Source of the DNA: Phil1 sp964612925
Lineage (GTDB): Bacteria > Bacillota > Clostridia > Christensenellales > CAG-138
DNA length: 46,155 nucleotides
Assembly: GCA_964612925.1 (NCBI GenBank)
Contig: CAZTFU010000013.1
Location: forward strand, 1-46,155
Direction of reading: 5' to 3'
The translations under genes and the position numbers were made by a program. Every line of letters starts with the position of its first letter. Within the stretch, counting starts at the first letter, position 1. Below, piece after piece: positions 16,295-24,974 of the stretch. The notes below the pieces were generated by a model. That model was given only the letters and a program-made list of their open reading frames with translations, made no database searches and was not told the origin of the DNA.

Positions 16295-17878
16295 ATGGAG
16301 AAAAATGTTGGAACCAGGCACAAAGGCGGCGCAAATAAGGCACTTGTAATAGTGCTTATTTCGTTGATTGCGGCGGCGTTGATACTCGGCGGCGTACTGC
16401 TTGCGCTTAAAATGAAGGCCGATAAGGAAGAGGAAGAACGGCAGAGCATAATCAATTCCGCCGTGTTCCATAATGGAATAACCGTAGGCGGCATAGACGT
16501 ATCCTCAATGAGCATGGAACAGGCAAGACAGGCGCTGAAGGCGGCCGAAGATAAGCTGACCGAAAACGTTGGCTTTACAATAAGCGGAGCCGATAAGGTG
16601 TATACGATAGACAAAAGCTTCTTTACCATATCCTATAACACGGAGGAAATGCTGAATGAGGCCATGCAACTTGGGCGCGAAGGTACGCTTGAAGAACTGC
16701 AAGCGGAAGTTCTTGATATAGAGATTAACGGCAGGAGTTTTGACATAGAGTACACGCTTGAGGTGCCCGATTTCAGCGAACTTGTCGCAAGCATCGCGGC
16801 GGAAGTGAATACGGAGCCCACGGAAGCTACATTCACGGTAAAACAGCTTGAAATAAACGAAGCTACACAAGCTTATAATGCGGTGAACATAGGCGTGGCC
16901 GAGGGTGATACCGAAACGGACATAAGGGATCTCAGATTCGATTTTGTCGAGGCGGAAGCGGGCATAAAGATGGATCAAACGAGCCTTATTGATGAGCTTA
17001 CCTCACGTACCGAGGCGCGGGATTTCGGCGAGGTCACATTTGAATGCGAAAGCATAGAGCCGACCTATACCGTGGCCGACATAAAGGAAACGCTGGTACT
17101 GCGCTCAAGTGCATACACAAGCTATGCAAAGGGCAATTACGGCCGTGCGGAGCGTGTGCATAATATGACAAAGGCATGCGGACTGATATACGGTACCGTG
17201 CTTCAAGCGGGGGATGTGCTGTCCTGCAATACGCTGCTTGGCGACAGGTATGAAAAATACGGCTGGCAGCTTGCACCCGCGGTAATTGACGGCGGTGCAA
17301 ATACGGAAGATCAGCCGGGCGGCGGCGTGTGCCAGATAAGCACCACGATGTACAATGCCGTGCTTATGGGCGATTACAATATAGTATATCGTCAACCGCA
17401 TTCAAGCAGATTGGGCTATGTGGACGGCGGCCTTGATGCAACCATAAACACGGGCACAATAGATTTCAAGTGGAGCAACAATACCGAAGCACCCATATAT
17501 GTTTTCACATGGATAGATACCGTACAAAAGCGCGTTTGGTGCGAAATATACGGACTGCCCTTTGATGAAGATGCGGGCTTTGACGAGATAGAGCTTTACA
17601 GTGAACGCCTGCCCGACATAGAGCCGACGGCGGATGAGTTTATAGTGTACAACGGCCTTACCGCTCCTTATTGGATGCAGAAGAACGCATCAAAGCCGGG
17701 CTATGTTTATGATACATATAAGATATACAAGCTTGACGGCAAGGAAGTAAATCGCGAGCTTATTGCGAACACGATATACAAGATGCATCCCGCGCGCTAC
17801 TATGTGTGGCCCGGGTATGTGATAGGCACGCCGCTTCAGGCCGAATATCAGCTTCAGCTTCCCGAAAAAACGAATTAA
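16295..17878 (+). CDS. VanW-family protein with peptidoglycan-binding-like domains
   Basis: A 527-residue envelope protein. It has a short cytoplasmic tail, one membrane helix (about 17-40), then two similar repeats of the kind called putative peptidoglycan-binding domain (about 60-270), and a VanW domain (about 290-430) with GTVLQAGDVLSCNTLLG and PGGGVCQISTTMYNAVL. VanW was first noted in vanB-type glycopeptide-resistance clusters, but chromosomal homologues like this one are widespread in Clostridia and their function is not established. ATG at 16295 follows AGAGGTAA; the TTG just before it is less well spaced. It is monocistronic, directly upstream of the dcw cluster. Confidence 0.85.
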   Translation: MEKNVGTRHKGGANKALVIVLISLIAAALILGGVLLALKMKADKEEEERQSIINSAVFHNGITVGGIDVSSMSMEQARQALKAAEDKLTENVGFTISGADKVYTIDKSFFTISYNTEEMLNEAMQLGREGTLEELQAEVLDIEINGRSFDIEYTLEVPDFSELVASIAAEVNTEPTEATFTVKQLEINEATQAYNAVNIGVAEGDTETDIRDLRFDFVEAEAGIKMDQTSLIDELTSRTEARDFGEVTFECESIEPTYTVADIKETLVLRSSAYTSYAKGNYGRAERVHNMTKACGLIYGTVLQAGDVLSCNTLLGDRYEKYGWQLAPAVIDGGANTEDQPGGGVCQISTTMYNAVLMGDYNIVYRQPHSSRLGYVDGGLDATINTGTIDFKWSNNTEAPIYVFTWIDTVQKRVWCEIYGLPFDEDAGFDEIELYSERLPDIEPTADEFIVYNGLTAPYWMQKNASKPGYVYDTYKIYKLDGKEVNRELIANTIYKMHPARYYVWPGYVIGTPLQAEYQLQLPEKTN

Positions 17879-17897
17879 CGGAAAATAAAACAAGTAT

Positions 17898-17932
17898 GGC
17901 TCCTTGCCCCAAAACGGGCAGGGAGCCTTTTT
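17898..17932 (+). terminator. Intrinsic terminator after the VanW-family gene
   Basis: A 12-bp stem with one G-U pair (17898-17909 with 17916-17927), then TTTTT. Confidence 0.85.
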
Positions 17933-17986
17933 GTATGGGAAATGCTTCAAAAATAAAAAAGTTTTCTTAAAAATAGCATAAAAATG

Positions 17987-18015
17987 GTGACAAGTGGGAC
18001 GATGTGGTTTATAAT
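17987..18015 (+). promoter_or_regulatory. dcw-cluster promoter with candidate MraZ boxes
   Basis: GTGACA (17987-17992), a 17-base spacer and TATAAT (18010-18015). Inside the spacer GTGGGA (17994-17999) and GTGGTT (18004-18009) repeat with a 10-base period. Tandem GTGG/TGGG repeats upstream of mraZ are the known binding pattern of MraZ, so autoregulation is likely. The leader is about 60 bases. Confidence 0.65.
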
Positions 18016-18079
18016 GTGTGCATGAGTATGGGTTAAAGGGCACTTTATACCCATCGAGGGGATTCGGAGGAACGCTGAA

Positions 18080-18532
18080 GTGCTTATTGGCTGTTTCGAG
18101 CATAATATGGACAGCAAGGGCAGAATAATCATTCCTGCCAAATGGCGTTTGGATCTTGGGGCGCGGATAATCGTGACTTGCGGCTTTGCCCGTAAGGGGG
18201 ATTATCAGTGCCTTATGGGCATGTCCGAAGACAGATGGAACCGCTTTGTGGGTGAAGTGCAGAACGTATCGCTTGCGGATATAGTGGTACAAAAGGCACT
18301 GAGAAAGCTGTTTGCCATGGCCTGCGAATGCGAATTGGACAAGCAGGGGCGCATACTCATAGCTCCCAACCTTAGGGAAAAGGCACAGCTTGACGGGGAC
18401 ATAATGCTTGCGGGCGCAAATAACCGCATTGAAATATGGAACCGTGACAGGTGGAACGAGGAACTGGATGATGAATCCGGCTTTGACGATGAAACGCTTG
18501 CCGCACTGAAAAGGATACAGACGGGCATATGA
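18080..18532 (+). CDS. mraZ: Transcriptional regulator MraZ
   Basis: A 150-residue protein with two SpoVT/AbrB-like halves, each with the D-x-x-x-R pattern: NMDSKGRIIIPAKW (about residues 9-22) and LDKQGRILIAP (about 81-91). MraZ forms ring oligomers that bind repeats upstream of its own gene and controls the division cluster. The start is GTG, 8 bases after GGAGGA. It is the first gene of the dcw cluster and overlaps rsmH by 4 bases. Confidence 0.93.
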   Translation: MLIGCFEHNMDSKGRIIIPAKWRLDLGARIIVTCGFARKGDYQCLMGMSEDRWNRFVGEVQNVSLADIVVQKALRKLFAMACECELDKQGRILIAPNLREKAQLDGDIMLAGANNRIEIWNRDRWNEELDDESGFDDETLAALKRIQTGI

Positions 18533-19467
18533 GCGAATTTAGGCACATACCGATAATGCTCAACGAAGTGCTTGAGCTGATTAACCCACGGCGCGGAGGA
18601 ATATATGCGGACGGTACACTTGGCGGCGGCGGACACAGTGAAGCGATACTTTCGGCCCTGCCCGAGGGAGGCAAACTTTTCGGTATAGACAGAGACTGTG
18701 ACGCGATAGCCGCAGCAAGCGCACGACTTGAACGCTTTAACGGGAAATTTACTGCGGTACACGGCAATTTTTTTGACATGAAGGAGTTGCTTCGTGCGCA
18801 GGGAGTGGACAAGCTGGACGGGATATTACTTGACCTTGGCGTTTCTTCCTATCAGCTTGATAATGCACGGCGCGGCTTTTCCTACAGGGAGTCGGCTCCG
18901 CTTGACATGAGAATGGATAAGGGTGCACCGCTTAGTGCGTACAACGTTGTAAACGAATATGATGGTGAACGCTTATTCAGGATAATAAAGGATTACGGTG
19001 AGGAACGCTACGCATCCCGCATTGCGAACGCAATAGTGCGCGAAAGGGCGCAAAAGCCGATAGGAACAACGCTTGAACTTGCGGAGCTTATTGCAAAAAG
19101 CATGCCGGCGGCGGCACGCAGGGAAGCACAGCACCCCGCAAAGCGCACGTTTCAGGCAATCCGCATTGAGGTGAACGGCGAACTTGCGGGACTTGAACAG
19201 GCGATAGAGGATGCGCATGACATGCTTTCAAGCGGAGGCGTGATGGCGGTGATAACGTTCCATTCACTCGAGGACAGAATAGTAAAGCAGGCATTCAGAC
19301 GGTTTGAAAGACCCTGTACCTGCGACCCAAAGGCTCCGATATGCACCTGCGGTAAGGTGCCAACGGCAAAGGTACTGACAAGAAAGCCACTTACGGCCAC
19401 GGAAGAGGAGCTTGAATACAATCCGCGCGCAAGGAGCGCGAAGCTTAGGGCGATAGAAAAGCTTTAA
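18529..19467 (+). CDS. rsmH: 16S rRNA (cytosine-1402-N4)-methyltransferase
   Basis: A 312-residue SAM-dependent methyltransferase that modifies C1402 in the decoding centre of 16S rRNA. Motifs: HIPIMLNEVLELI at the N-terminus, the SAM loop GTLGGGGHSEAIL (about residues 30-42), GILLDLGVSSYQLD near 102, the RTFQAIRIEVNGEL block near 208 and ITFHSLEDRIVK near 242. It has the usual second position in the dcw cluster. Confidence 0.95.
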   Translation: MSEFRHIPIMLNEVLELINPRRGGIYADGTLGGGGHSEAILSALPEGGKLFGIDRDCDAIAAASARLERFNGKFTAVHGNFFDMKELLRAQGVDKLDGILLDLGVSSYQLDNARRGFSYRESAPLDMRMDKGAPLSAYNVVNEYDGERLFRIIKDYGEERYASRIANAIVRERAQKPIGTTLELAELIAKSMPAAARREAQHPAKRTFQAIRIEVNGELAGLEQAIEDAHDMLSSGGVMAVITFHSLEDRIVKQAFRRFERPCTCDPKAPICTCGKVPTAKVLTRKPLTATEEELEYNPRARSAKLRAIEKL

Positions 19468-19496
19468 GCGCATAAACGAACGGGAGGGCGAATAAA

Positions 19497-20051
19497 ATGG
19501 CAGCAACGGCGAAAAAGGGACACAGTGCATACGCACAGTCAAGGGTATATTCCTATTCGCGCACGGCCACCGCGGAGAAGCTCCCCTATGAAGATGACGA
19601 GAACATTCCCGCGCAGATACCCCGCGTTGAGCGCAAACGCCATGCGGCACCGCAAACGCGCATAATACGGGAAACTACGCCCGCCCAAAAGCGCAAGCAG
19701 AGGACGGTGCCTAAGATTGTCAGCATTGCGGGAGTAGCAACGATAGCGGCGATAATGATACTTTTGGTGCTGAGATACGCCCAAATAGCAACGGCGTACA
19801 GCAATATAAACAGCATCAAGGAGGATATAGAGGAAAGCCGAAGGAAAATAACCGAGCTTGAAGTGCAGCTTGACGAGGCGGTAAGTATTGAAGAGGCAAG
19901 ACTTGCGGCGGCACGCTCGGGACTTAATTATCCTACGGCGGACCAGATAGTGACCGTTAACGGTGCCGTGGGCGGTTATCTTAACGGCACGGCGGATACG
20001 CAAACTGATACGCAGGCGCAGAACGGGGAGACTGTACCGAACAAACCGTAA
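19497..20051 (+). CDS. ftsL: FtsL/DivIC-like septum formation protein
   Basis: A 184-residue bitopic membrane protein: a long basic cytoplasmic tail, one helix (about 72-93), then a short coiled coil (about 100-135) that fits the FtsL/DivIC class, and a disordered Thr/Gln-rich end. FtsL-type proteins link FtsQ/DivIB and FtsW-FtsI in the divisome. Sequence identity in this family is low, so the call rests on topology, coiled coil and position between rsmH and the transpeptidase gene. GGGAGGG precedes the ATG. Confidence 0.75.
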   Translation: MAATAKKGHSAYAQSRVYSYSRTATAEKLPYEDDENIPAQIPRVERKRHAAPQTRIIRETTPAQKRKQRTVPKIVSIAGVATIAAIMILLVLRYAQIATAYSNINSIKEDIEESRRKITELEVQLDEAVSIEEARLAAARSGLNYPTADQIVTVNGAVGGYLNGTADTQTDTQAQNGETVPNKP

Positions 20052-20119
20052 AGGCTTTTATGCATAAACGGGGGGAGACGGAGTGCGGCGGCTGATAATA
20101 AATAAAGGAGGGCGCAGCC

Positions 20120-22255
20120 TTGGACGCACCGGGCGTGATCAACAAAAAGCGGCTTAAAATAATGCTGTGGATAATCGTGGGATTGTTTTTGCTGCTTGTT
20201 GTAAGGTTGATAAAGATAATGGTGATAGACGGCGATGAGATGGAAAGTCGCGCCGAATCACAGCAAACAAGAAACACTACCCTTAGCGCGACCCGAGGGA
20301 AGATACTTGATTCAACGGGTACCGTGCTTGCGAGGAACGCAACGGCTTATAAGGTGGTCATATGGCCGCAAAGCATAAAGACGGATGAGCGCGAGAGGAT
20401 AGCCAAGGAGCTTGCTGAGTTGCTGGGCATGGATTATGCCAAGGTGCTTGAAAAGGTAAGTTCATCAAAACAAGAGATAGTACTGGCCCGCCAAATTGAG
20501 CGTGAAACGGTTGAAAAGATAGAAGACCTGAAGCTTGGCATAGGCGTGGGCACGGCAATAGATACAAAGCGTTATTATAGCGGAGGATCGTTATTCAGCC
20601 AGTTACTGGGCTTTACGACGGTTGACGGCGTGGGTCAGGCGGGGCTTGAGCAAAAGTATGATAAGTACCTTGCGGGTGAGGACGGCCGCATGATAACCGA
20701 GACCGATGCAAGGGGCAACGCACTTGCATACGGTACGCAGGAGGTAATAGAGGCTACCGATGGTGCCGACGTTATACTCACAACCGATGCCGTTATGCAG
20801 AGCGCACTCGAAAAAGCGTGCAAGGAAGCGCTTGAGGTGAACGATGCAACAAGTGTACAGGGCATAATTATGGACTGTACCACGGGCGAGATAAAGGCGA
20901 TAACCACACAGCCTGATTTTGACCCGAATTCACCGCCGCGAAGCGATATGGAGCTACTTAATTCGCTTATGCGCAACCGCGTTGTGACTGATGCGTATGA
21001 GCCGGGCTCCACATTTAAGCTGATAACGCTTGCCGCGGCACTTGACAGCAAAACGGTAAGCATGGAAACGACATTCACCTGCGGCGGAAGCTACAGCGTG
21101 AACGGCGAAAAGATAAAGTGCTGGAAAAGCGGCGGCCACGGTACGCAAACGCTTACGGAGGCCGCAGAAAACTCCTGCAACCCAAGCTTTATGCGCATGG
21201 CGCTGAGCATGGGTGCGGAAACGTTTTATGATTACCTGTATGCATTTGGATTCGGCACCTCGACGGGCAGCGGCATAAGCGGCGAAAGCGCGGGCATAGT
21301 GACGAACCAAAAGTATATTACGGATAACACGCTTGCCCGCATAGGCTTTGGCCAAAGCATAGCGGTGACCCCGATACAGCTTGCAACGGCGGTGTGTGCC
21401 ACGGTGAACGGCGGTAACCTCATGCAGCCGTATGTGGTGGACAGCATTGTTGCACAGGATGGCACTGTGATGCTGAAGAACGAGCCTACGGTAGTGCGGC
21501 GGGTGATAAGCGAGGAAACAAGCGCACTGGTAAGGCAGATTGCCGAAAGTGTTGTGGAAAACGGCGGCGGCAAGAATGCGGCCATACCGGGTTATCGTAT
21601 AGGCGGGAAAACCGGTACCGCGCAGAAGTACGATTCAGACGGGAAGATTGCCGACGGGAAGCTGATAGCTTCGTTTATAGGCTTTGCCCCTGCGGATGAG
21701 CCGAAATACGTTTGCCTGATACTTGTTGATGAACCCCAGGTCGGCACGATATTCGGCAGCACCGTTGCCGCTCCGTTTGTGAAGCAGGTAATGGAAGAAG
21801 TGCTGAGATATTCGGGCTATCTTCCCGAGGATTCAAACGAAAGCGTGCTTGTACCCGAGATTGTGGGCATGACCGTGAAGGAAGCGAAGTACGAGCTTTC
21901 CAAGCTTGGACTTGATGCCACGAGTCAGGACGACGAAAACGAGCTTGTTACGGCGCAGGTGCCGGCGGCGGGCTCAACCGCACAGCGCGGGAGCGGAGTG
22001 CTGCTGTATACGGCAATGACTTGTGCCGAGGAATCGACCACCGCGGATTATGAGGATGAATATGTGACAGTGCCCGATGTGCTTGGCAAAACGCGGCTTG
22101 AAGCAAGCGATGCGTTGAGCGCAAAGGGACTGAAGATAAGGATAGACCCGCCGGATCAATCCGGCAAGGCGATAAGGCAATCCCCCGCTGCGGGGGAAGA
22201 GGTGCTTGAGGGCACCGAAGTGCTTGTGGAATTTTCTGATACGGGGATAGGCTGA
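20120..22255 (+). CDS. Class B penicillin-binding protein (FtsI/SpoVD type) with two PASTA domains
   Basis: A 711-residue transpeptidase that cross-links septal or spore peptidoglycan. It has a membrane anchor (about 13-36), a dimerisation/pedestal region, and the transpeptidase domain with active-site Ser297 in STFK, SCN at 352-354 and KTGT at 497-500. Two PASTA domains follow (about 577-640 and 647-708). Cys321 and Cys334 flank a loop in the transpeptidase domain, like the redox-active pair described for SpoVD, so a SpoVD-like role is possible; as the only such gene here it could also serve as FtsI. The start is TTG, 7 bases after AAGGAGGG. Confidence 0.92.
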   Translation: MDAPGVINKKRLKIMLWIIVGLFLLLVVRLIKIMVIDGDEMESRAESQQTRNTTLSATRGKILDSTGTVLARNATAYKVVIWPQSIKTDERERIAKELAELLGMDYAKVLEKVSSSKQEIVLARQIERETVEKIEDLKLGIGVGTAIDTKRYYSGGSLFSQLLGFTTVDGVGQAGLEQKYDKYLAGEDGRMITETDARGNALAYGTQEVIEATDGADVILTTDAVMQSALEKACKEALEVNDATSVQGIIMDCTTGEIKAITTQPDFDPNSPPRSDMELLNSLMRNRVVTDAYEPGSTFKLITLAAALDSKTVSMETTFTCGGSYSVNGEKIKCWKSGGHGTQTLTEAAENSCNPSFMRMALSMGAETFYDYLYAFGFGTSTGSGISGESAGIVTNQKYITDNTLARIGFGQSIAVTPIQLATAVCATVNGGNLMQPYVVDSIVAQDGTVMLKNEPTVVRRVISEETSALVRQIAESVVENGGGKNAAIPGYRIGGKTGTAQKYDSDGKIADGKLIASFIGFAPADEPKYVCLILVDEPQVGTIFGSTVAAPFVKQVMEEVLRYSGYLPEDSNESVLVPEIVGMTVKEAKYELSKLGLDATSQDDENELVTAQVPAAGSTAQRGSGVLLYTAMTCAEESTTADYEDEYVTVPDVLGKTRLEASDALSAKGLKIRIDPPDQSGKAIRQSPAAGEEVLEGTEVLVEFSDTGIG

Positions 22256-22277
22256 GCCTATTCCGGAAAGGTGAGAT

Positions 22278-23720
22278 ATGCTGCTGAGTCAACTGGCTAA
22301 GTCAACCGAGCATAAGCTTATTGGCGAGGATAGGGAAATAGCAAATATTGAATACGATTCGCGAAAGGTGCATAAGGGCGATCTGTTCTGTTGCGTGACG
22401 GGTACCTTTATGGACGGGCATGATTATGCACCCATGGCGAAGGAACTCGGTGCGGCCGCATTGATGGTTGAGCGTAGGCTTGACATAGACCTTCCGCAGC
22501 TTGTTGTGCCCAATACGCGCATTGCAATGGCGGAAATAGCCGCCGCATATTACGGCTACCCTTCTCGCGAAATGAAAATGGTAGGCGTTACGGGTACAAA
22601 CGGCAAAACCAGCACTACCTACATGATAAAGAGCATCGCGGAGGAAGCGGGACTTAAAGTCGGCCTTATAGGCACCATACACAACCTTATAGGCGACAGG
22701 ATAGTTGAAACCGAACGCACTACTCCCGCGAGTGTGGACCTTCAAAAGCTGCTTCGCGAAATGAAGGATTCGGGCGTTGATATGGTCGTGATGGAAGTAT
22801 CCTCCCACGCATTGGATCAGGCGCGTGTTCACGGCGTTGAATTTGATGTAGGAGTGTTCACGAACCTTACTCAGGATCATTTGGACTACCATAAAACGTT
22901 TGAAAACTACCTTGCGGCGAAGAAAAAGTTGTTTATGCAGTCCAAAAATGCCATAGTGAACGCGGATGAGGCGCATTTTGAAGCGATAACCGAGGGGCTG
23001 AGCATACCCCTTACCACGTTCGGCATAAGGGAAAAGGCGGATTTCTTTGCAAACGATATAGAAATAACCACGGCGGGCGCGCAGTTCAATATGCATACGC
23101 CCAAGGGTAGCATAAATACGAAAATAAGCATACCGGGTCTTTTCAGCGTGTTTAATGCGCTTGGTGCGGCGGCGGTGTGTATGCTTATGGGCATTGATTC
23201 CGAAAGCATACGCACGGGGCTTGCAAAACTAAGCTCCGTATCGGGGCGGCTTGAACCGTTGCCCACAAACGGAGATTACAGCGTTCTGCTTGATTACGCA
23301 CACACGCCTGATGCGCTTGAAAACGTGCTCCGCACGGTGCGCGGCTTCGCAAAGGGCAGGGTTGTAACGCTGTTTGGCTGCGGAGGCAATCGCGACAAGG
23401 CGAAGCGCTCCATAATGGGCGAAATAGCCGGCAGATACTCGGATTATCTTGTAGTAACAAGCGACAACCCGCGTGACGAGGAGCCGATGAGCATAATAAA
23501 CAGCGTGCTTGAGGGCGTGAACAAGTCCGGCTGCCCGCATACGGTTATAGAGGATAGGCGTGCGGCGATAAAATATGCCCTGCAAAACGCAAGAAAGAAC
23601 GATGTGATTCTGCTTGCGGGCAAGGGACACGAAAACTATCAGGAAATTGGCGGCGGCAAGCGACACTTTGACGAAAAGGAAATAGTGGCCGAGATCGTCG
23701 AGGAGCTGAACGAAAGATAA
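22278..23720 (+). CDS. murE: UDP-MurNAc-tripeptide synthetase
   Basis: A 480-residue Mur ligase that adds the third stem-peptide residue in peptidoglycan precursor synthesis. The ATP loop VGVTGTNGKTSTTYM lies at about residues 102-116, with EVSSHALDQARVHG near 173 and LLDYAHTPDALENVL near 337. Residues 396-399 read DNPR, the motif that binds meso-diaminopimelate, so DAP rather than lysine is predicted. AAAGGTG precedes the ATG. The next gene is mraY; the usual murF between them is absent. Confidence 0.95.
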   Translation: MLLSQLAKSTEHKLIGEDREIANIEYDSRKVHKGDLFCCVTGTFMDGHDYAPMAKELGAAALMVERRLDIDLPQLVVPNTRIAMAEIAAAYYGYPSREMKMVGVTGTNGKTSTTYMIKSIAEEAGLKVGLIGTIHNLIGDRIVETERTTPASVDLQKLLREMKDSGVDMVVMEVSSHALDQARVHGVEFDVGVFTNLTQDHLDYHKTFENYLAAKKKLFMQSKNAIVNADEAHFEAITEGLSIPLTTFGIREKADFFANDIEITTAGAQFNMHTPKGSINTKISIPGLFSVFNALGAAAVCMLMGIDSESIRTGLAKLSSVSGRLEPLPTNGDYSVLLDYAHTPDALENVLRTVRGFAKGRVVTLFGCGGNRDKAKRSIMGEIAGRYSDYLVVTSDNPRDEEPMSIINSVLEGVNKSGCPHTVIEDRRAAIKYALQNARKNDVILLAGKGHENYQEIGGGKRHFDEKEIVAEIVEELNER

Positions 23721-23754
23721 CCTTAGAGGGGTTAACCTTTACGGAGGAATGTTG

Positions 23755-24774
23755 ATGAAGAACGCGATATATGCATTTGTAGTTTCGGCCGTGGTGACAA
23801 TAGCACTCGGCCCCGTGATAATACCCATGCTCAGAAGGATGAAGTTTGGGCAGAGCGAACGAAGCGACGGGCCTCAGACCCACCTGAGCAAGGCGGGCAC
23901 TCCCACAATGGGCGGCATGATGTTTATTGCGGGAATAATAGTGGGCACGCTTTTATTCTCCTCACTTGGAACTACGGAGCTTTCCCTGCCCGCGCTTTTA
24001 GCGGTTGCGGCATTTGCGCTTGTCGGCTTTCTTGATGATTTTCTGAAGGTAAAGTTGAAGAATACCATCGGTTTAAGGCCGTATCAAAAGATAATAGCGC
24101 AGTTTGCAATAGCGTTTATATTGGCACTTTACGCTTATAATTCGCCGTTTATAGGGTCGAAGATATACCTTGCGTTTTTCAATGCGGAATTGGAACTCGG
24201 TATATTCTATATTCCGCTTGTGATGTTCATAATAATCGGCACCGTAAATTCCGTGAACCTTACGGACGGTGTGGACGGGCTTTGTTCAAGCATAACCACG
24301 GTATACTCGCTCAGCATGACGGTGATATTCCTCTATATGTCCGCGGCGGTAAAGAACCCCGTTGCGGAAGGACAAGCCGTGCAGACACAGTACGGCGCGG
24401 AGCTTGCCTCCATGGCGGCGTTTGCGGCATCCGTTGCGGGCGGATGCATGGGCTTTTTGAAGCACAACACATATCCCGCCAAAGTATTTATGGGGGATAC
24501 GGGCTCCATGGCGCTTGGCGGGGCGGTTGCCGTAATGGCCATATTCTCAAGGAGTGTGCTTCTGCTTGCCATAATGGGCGGTTGCTTTGTTGCAAGCAGC
24601 GTTTCCTGCATATTGCAGGTCGGCTCATACAAGCTCAGAAAGAAGCGCATTTTCAAAATGGCACCGCTTCACCATCATTTTGAGCTGCTTGGCTACAGCG
24701 AAACACGAATAGTTTCCATGTATACTATCGTGACGGTATTTCTTTGCATGGTGTGCCTGCTGGCATATCTATAA
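23755..24774 (+). CDS. mraY: Phospho-N-acetylmuramoyl-pentapeptide transferase
   Basis: A 339-residue, ten-helix membrane enzyme that makes lipid I from UDP-MurNAc-pentapeptide and undecaprenyl phosphate. Motifs: THLSKAGTPTMGG near residue 42, FLDDFLK near 90, NLTDGVDGL near 168, and the Mg2+/catalytic region with FMGDTGSMALGG near 244 and APLHHHFELLG near 301. The ATG at 23755 is chosen because GGAGGA lies 6 bases upstream; the ATG at 23749 abuts that site. Confidence 0.95.
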   Translation: MKNAIYAFVVSAVVTIALGPVIIPMLRRMKFGQSERSDGPQTHLSKAGTPTMGGMMFIAGIIVGTLLFSSLGTTELSLPALLAVAAFALVGFLDDFLKVKLKNTIGLRPYQKIIAQFAIAFILALYAYNSPFIGSKIYLAFFNAELELGIFYIPLVMFIIIGTVNSVNLTDGVDGLCSSITTVYSLSMTVIFLYMSAAVKNPVAEGQAVQTQYGAELASMAAFAASVAGGCMGFLKHNTYPAKVFMGDTGSMALGGAVAVMAIFSRSVLLLAIMGGCFVASSVSCILQVGSYKLRKKRIFKMAPLHHHFELLGYSETRIVSMYTIVTVFLCMVCLLAYL

Positions 24775-24852
24775 ATTTTACGGCCGTTTTGTGCATGCGG
24801 GCGAAGCCGTGGTTCCTTGACGCTTGGCACGGTATGCGCTTGAGGTTAAGAT

Positions 24853-24886
24853 GCTTGAGACAGAGCGCGGCTCTTTTGTCTCAAGC
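24853..24886 (+). other. Strong hairpin in the mraY-murD gap
   Basis: Outer stem of 10 perfect pairs (24853-24862 with 24877-24886) and an inner stem of four (24863-24866 with 24870-24873). It is not followed by a T-run on either strand, so it is not a plain intrinsic terminator. A weak promoter (TTTGGC at 24921, 18 bases, TACAAT at 24945) lies downstream before murD. It may be a processing or attenuation element. Confidence 0.4.
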
Positions 24887-24974
24887 CTCCTGACCGGCAC
24901 TAAGCGGCCTCTTTTTAATATTTGGCGGACATATCCGCATAAAATACAATTTCTGCCTTACGGGAGGAAAAACT

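Noticed and set aside
24775..24974. T-box riboswitch before murD
   Set aside because: The conserved AGGGTGGNACCGCG-type block is absent.
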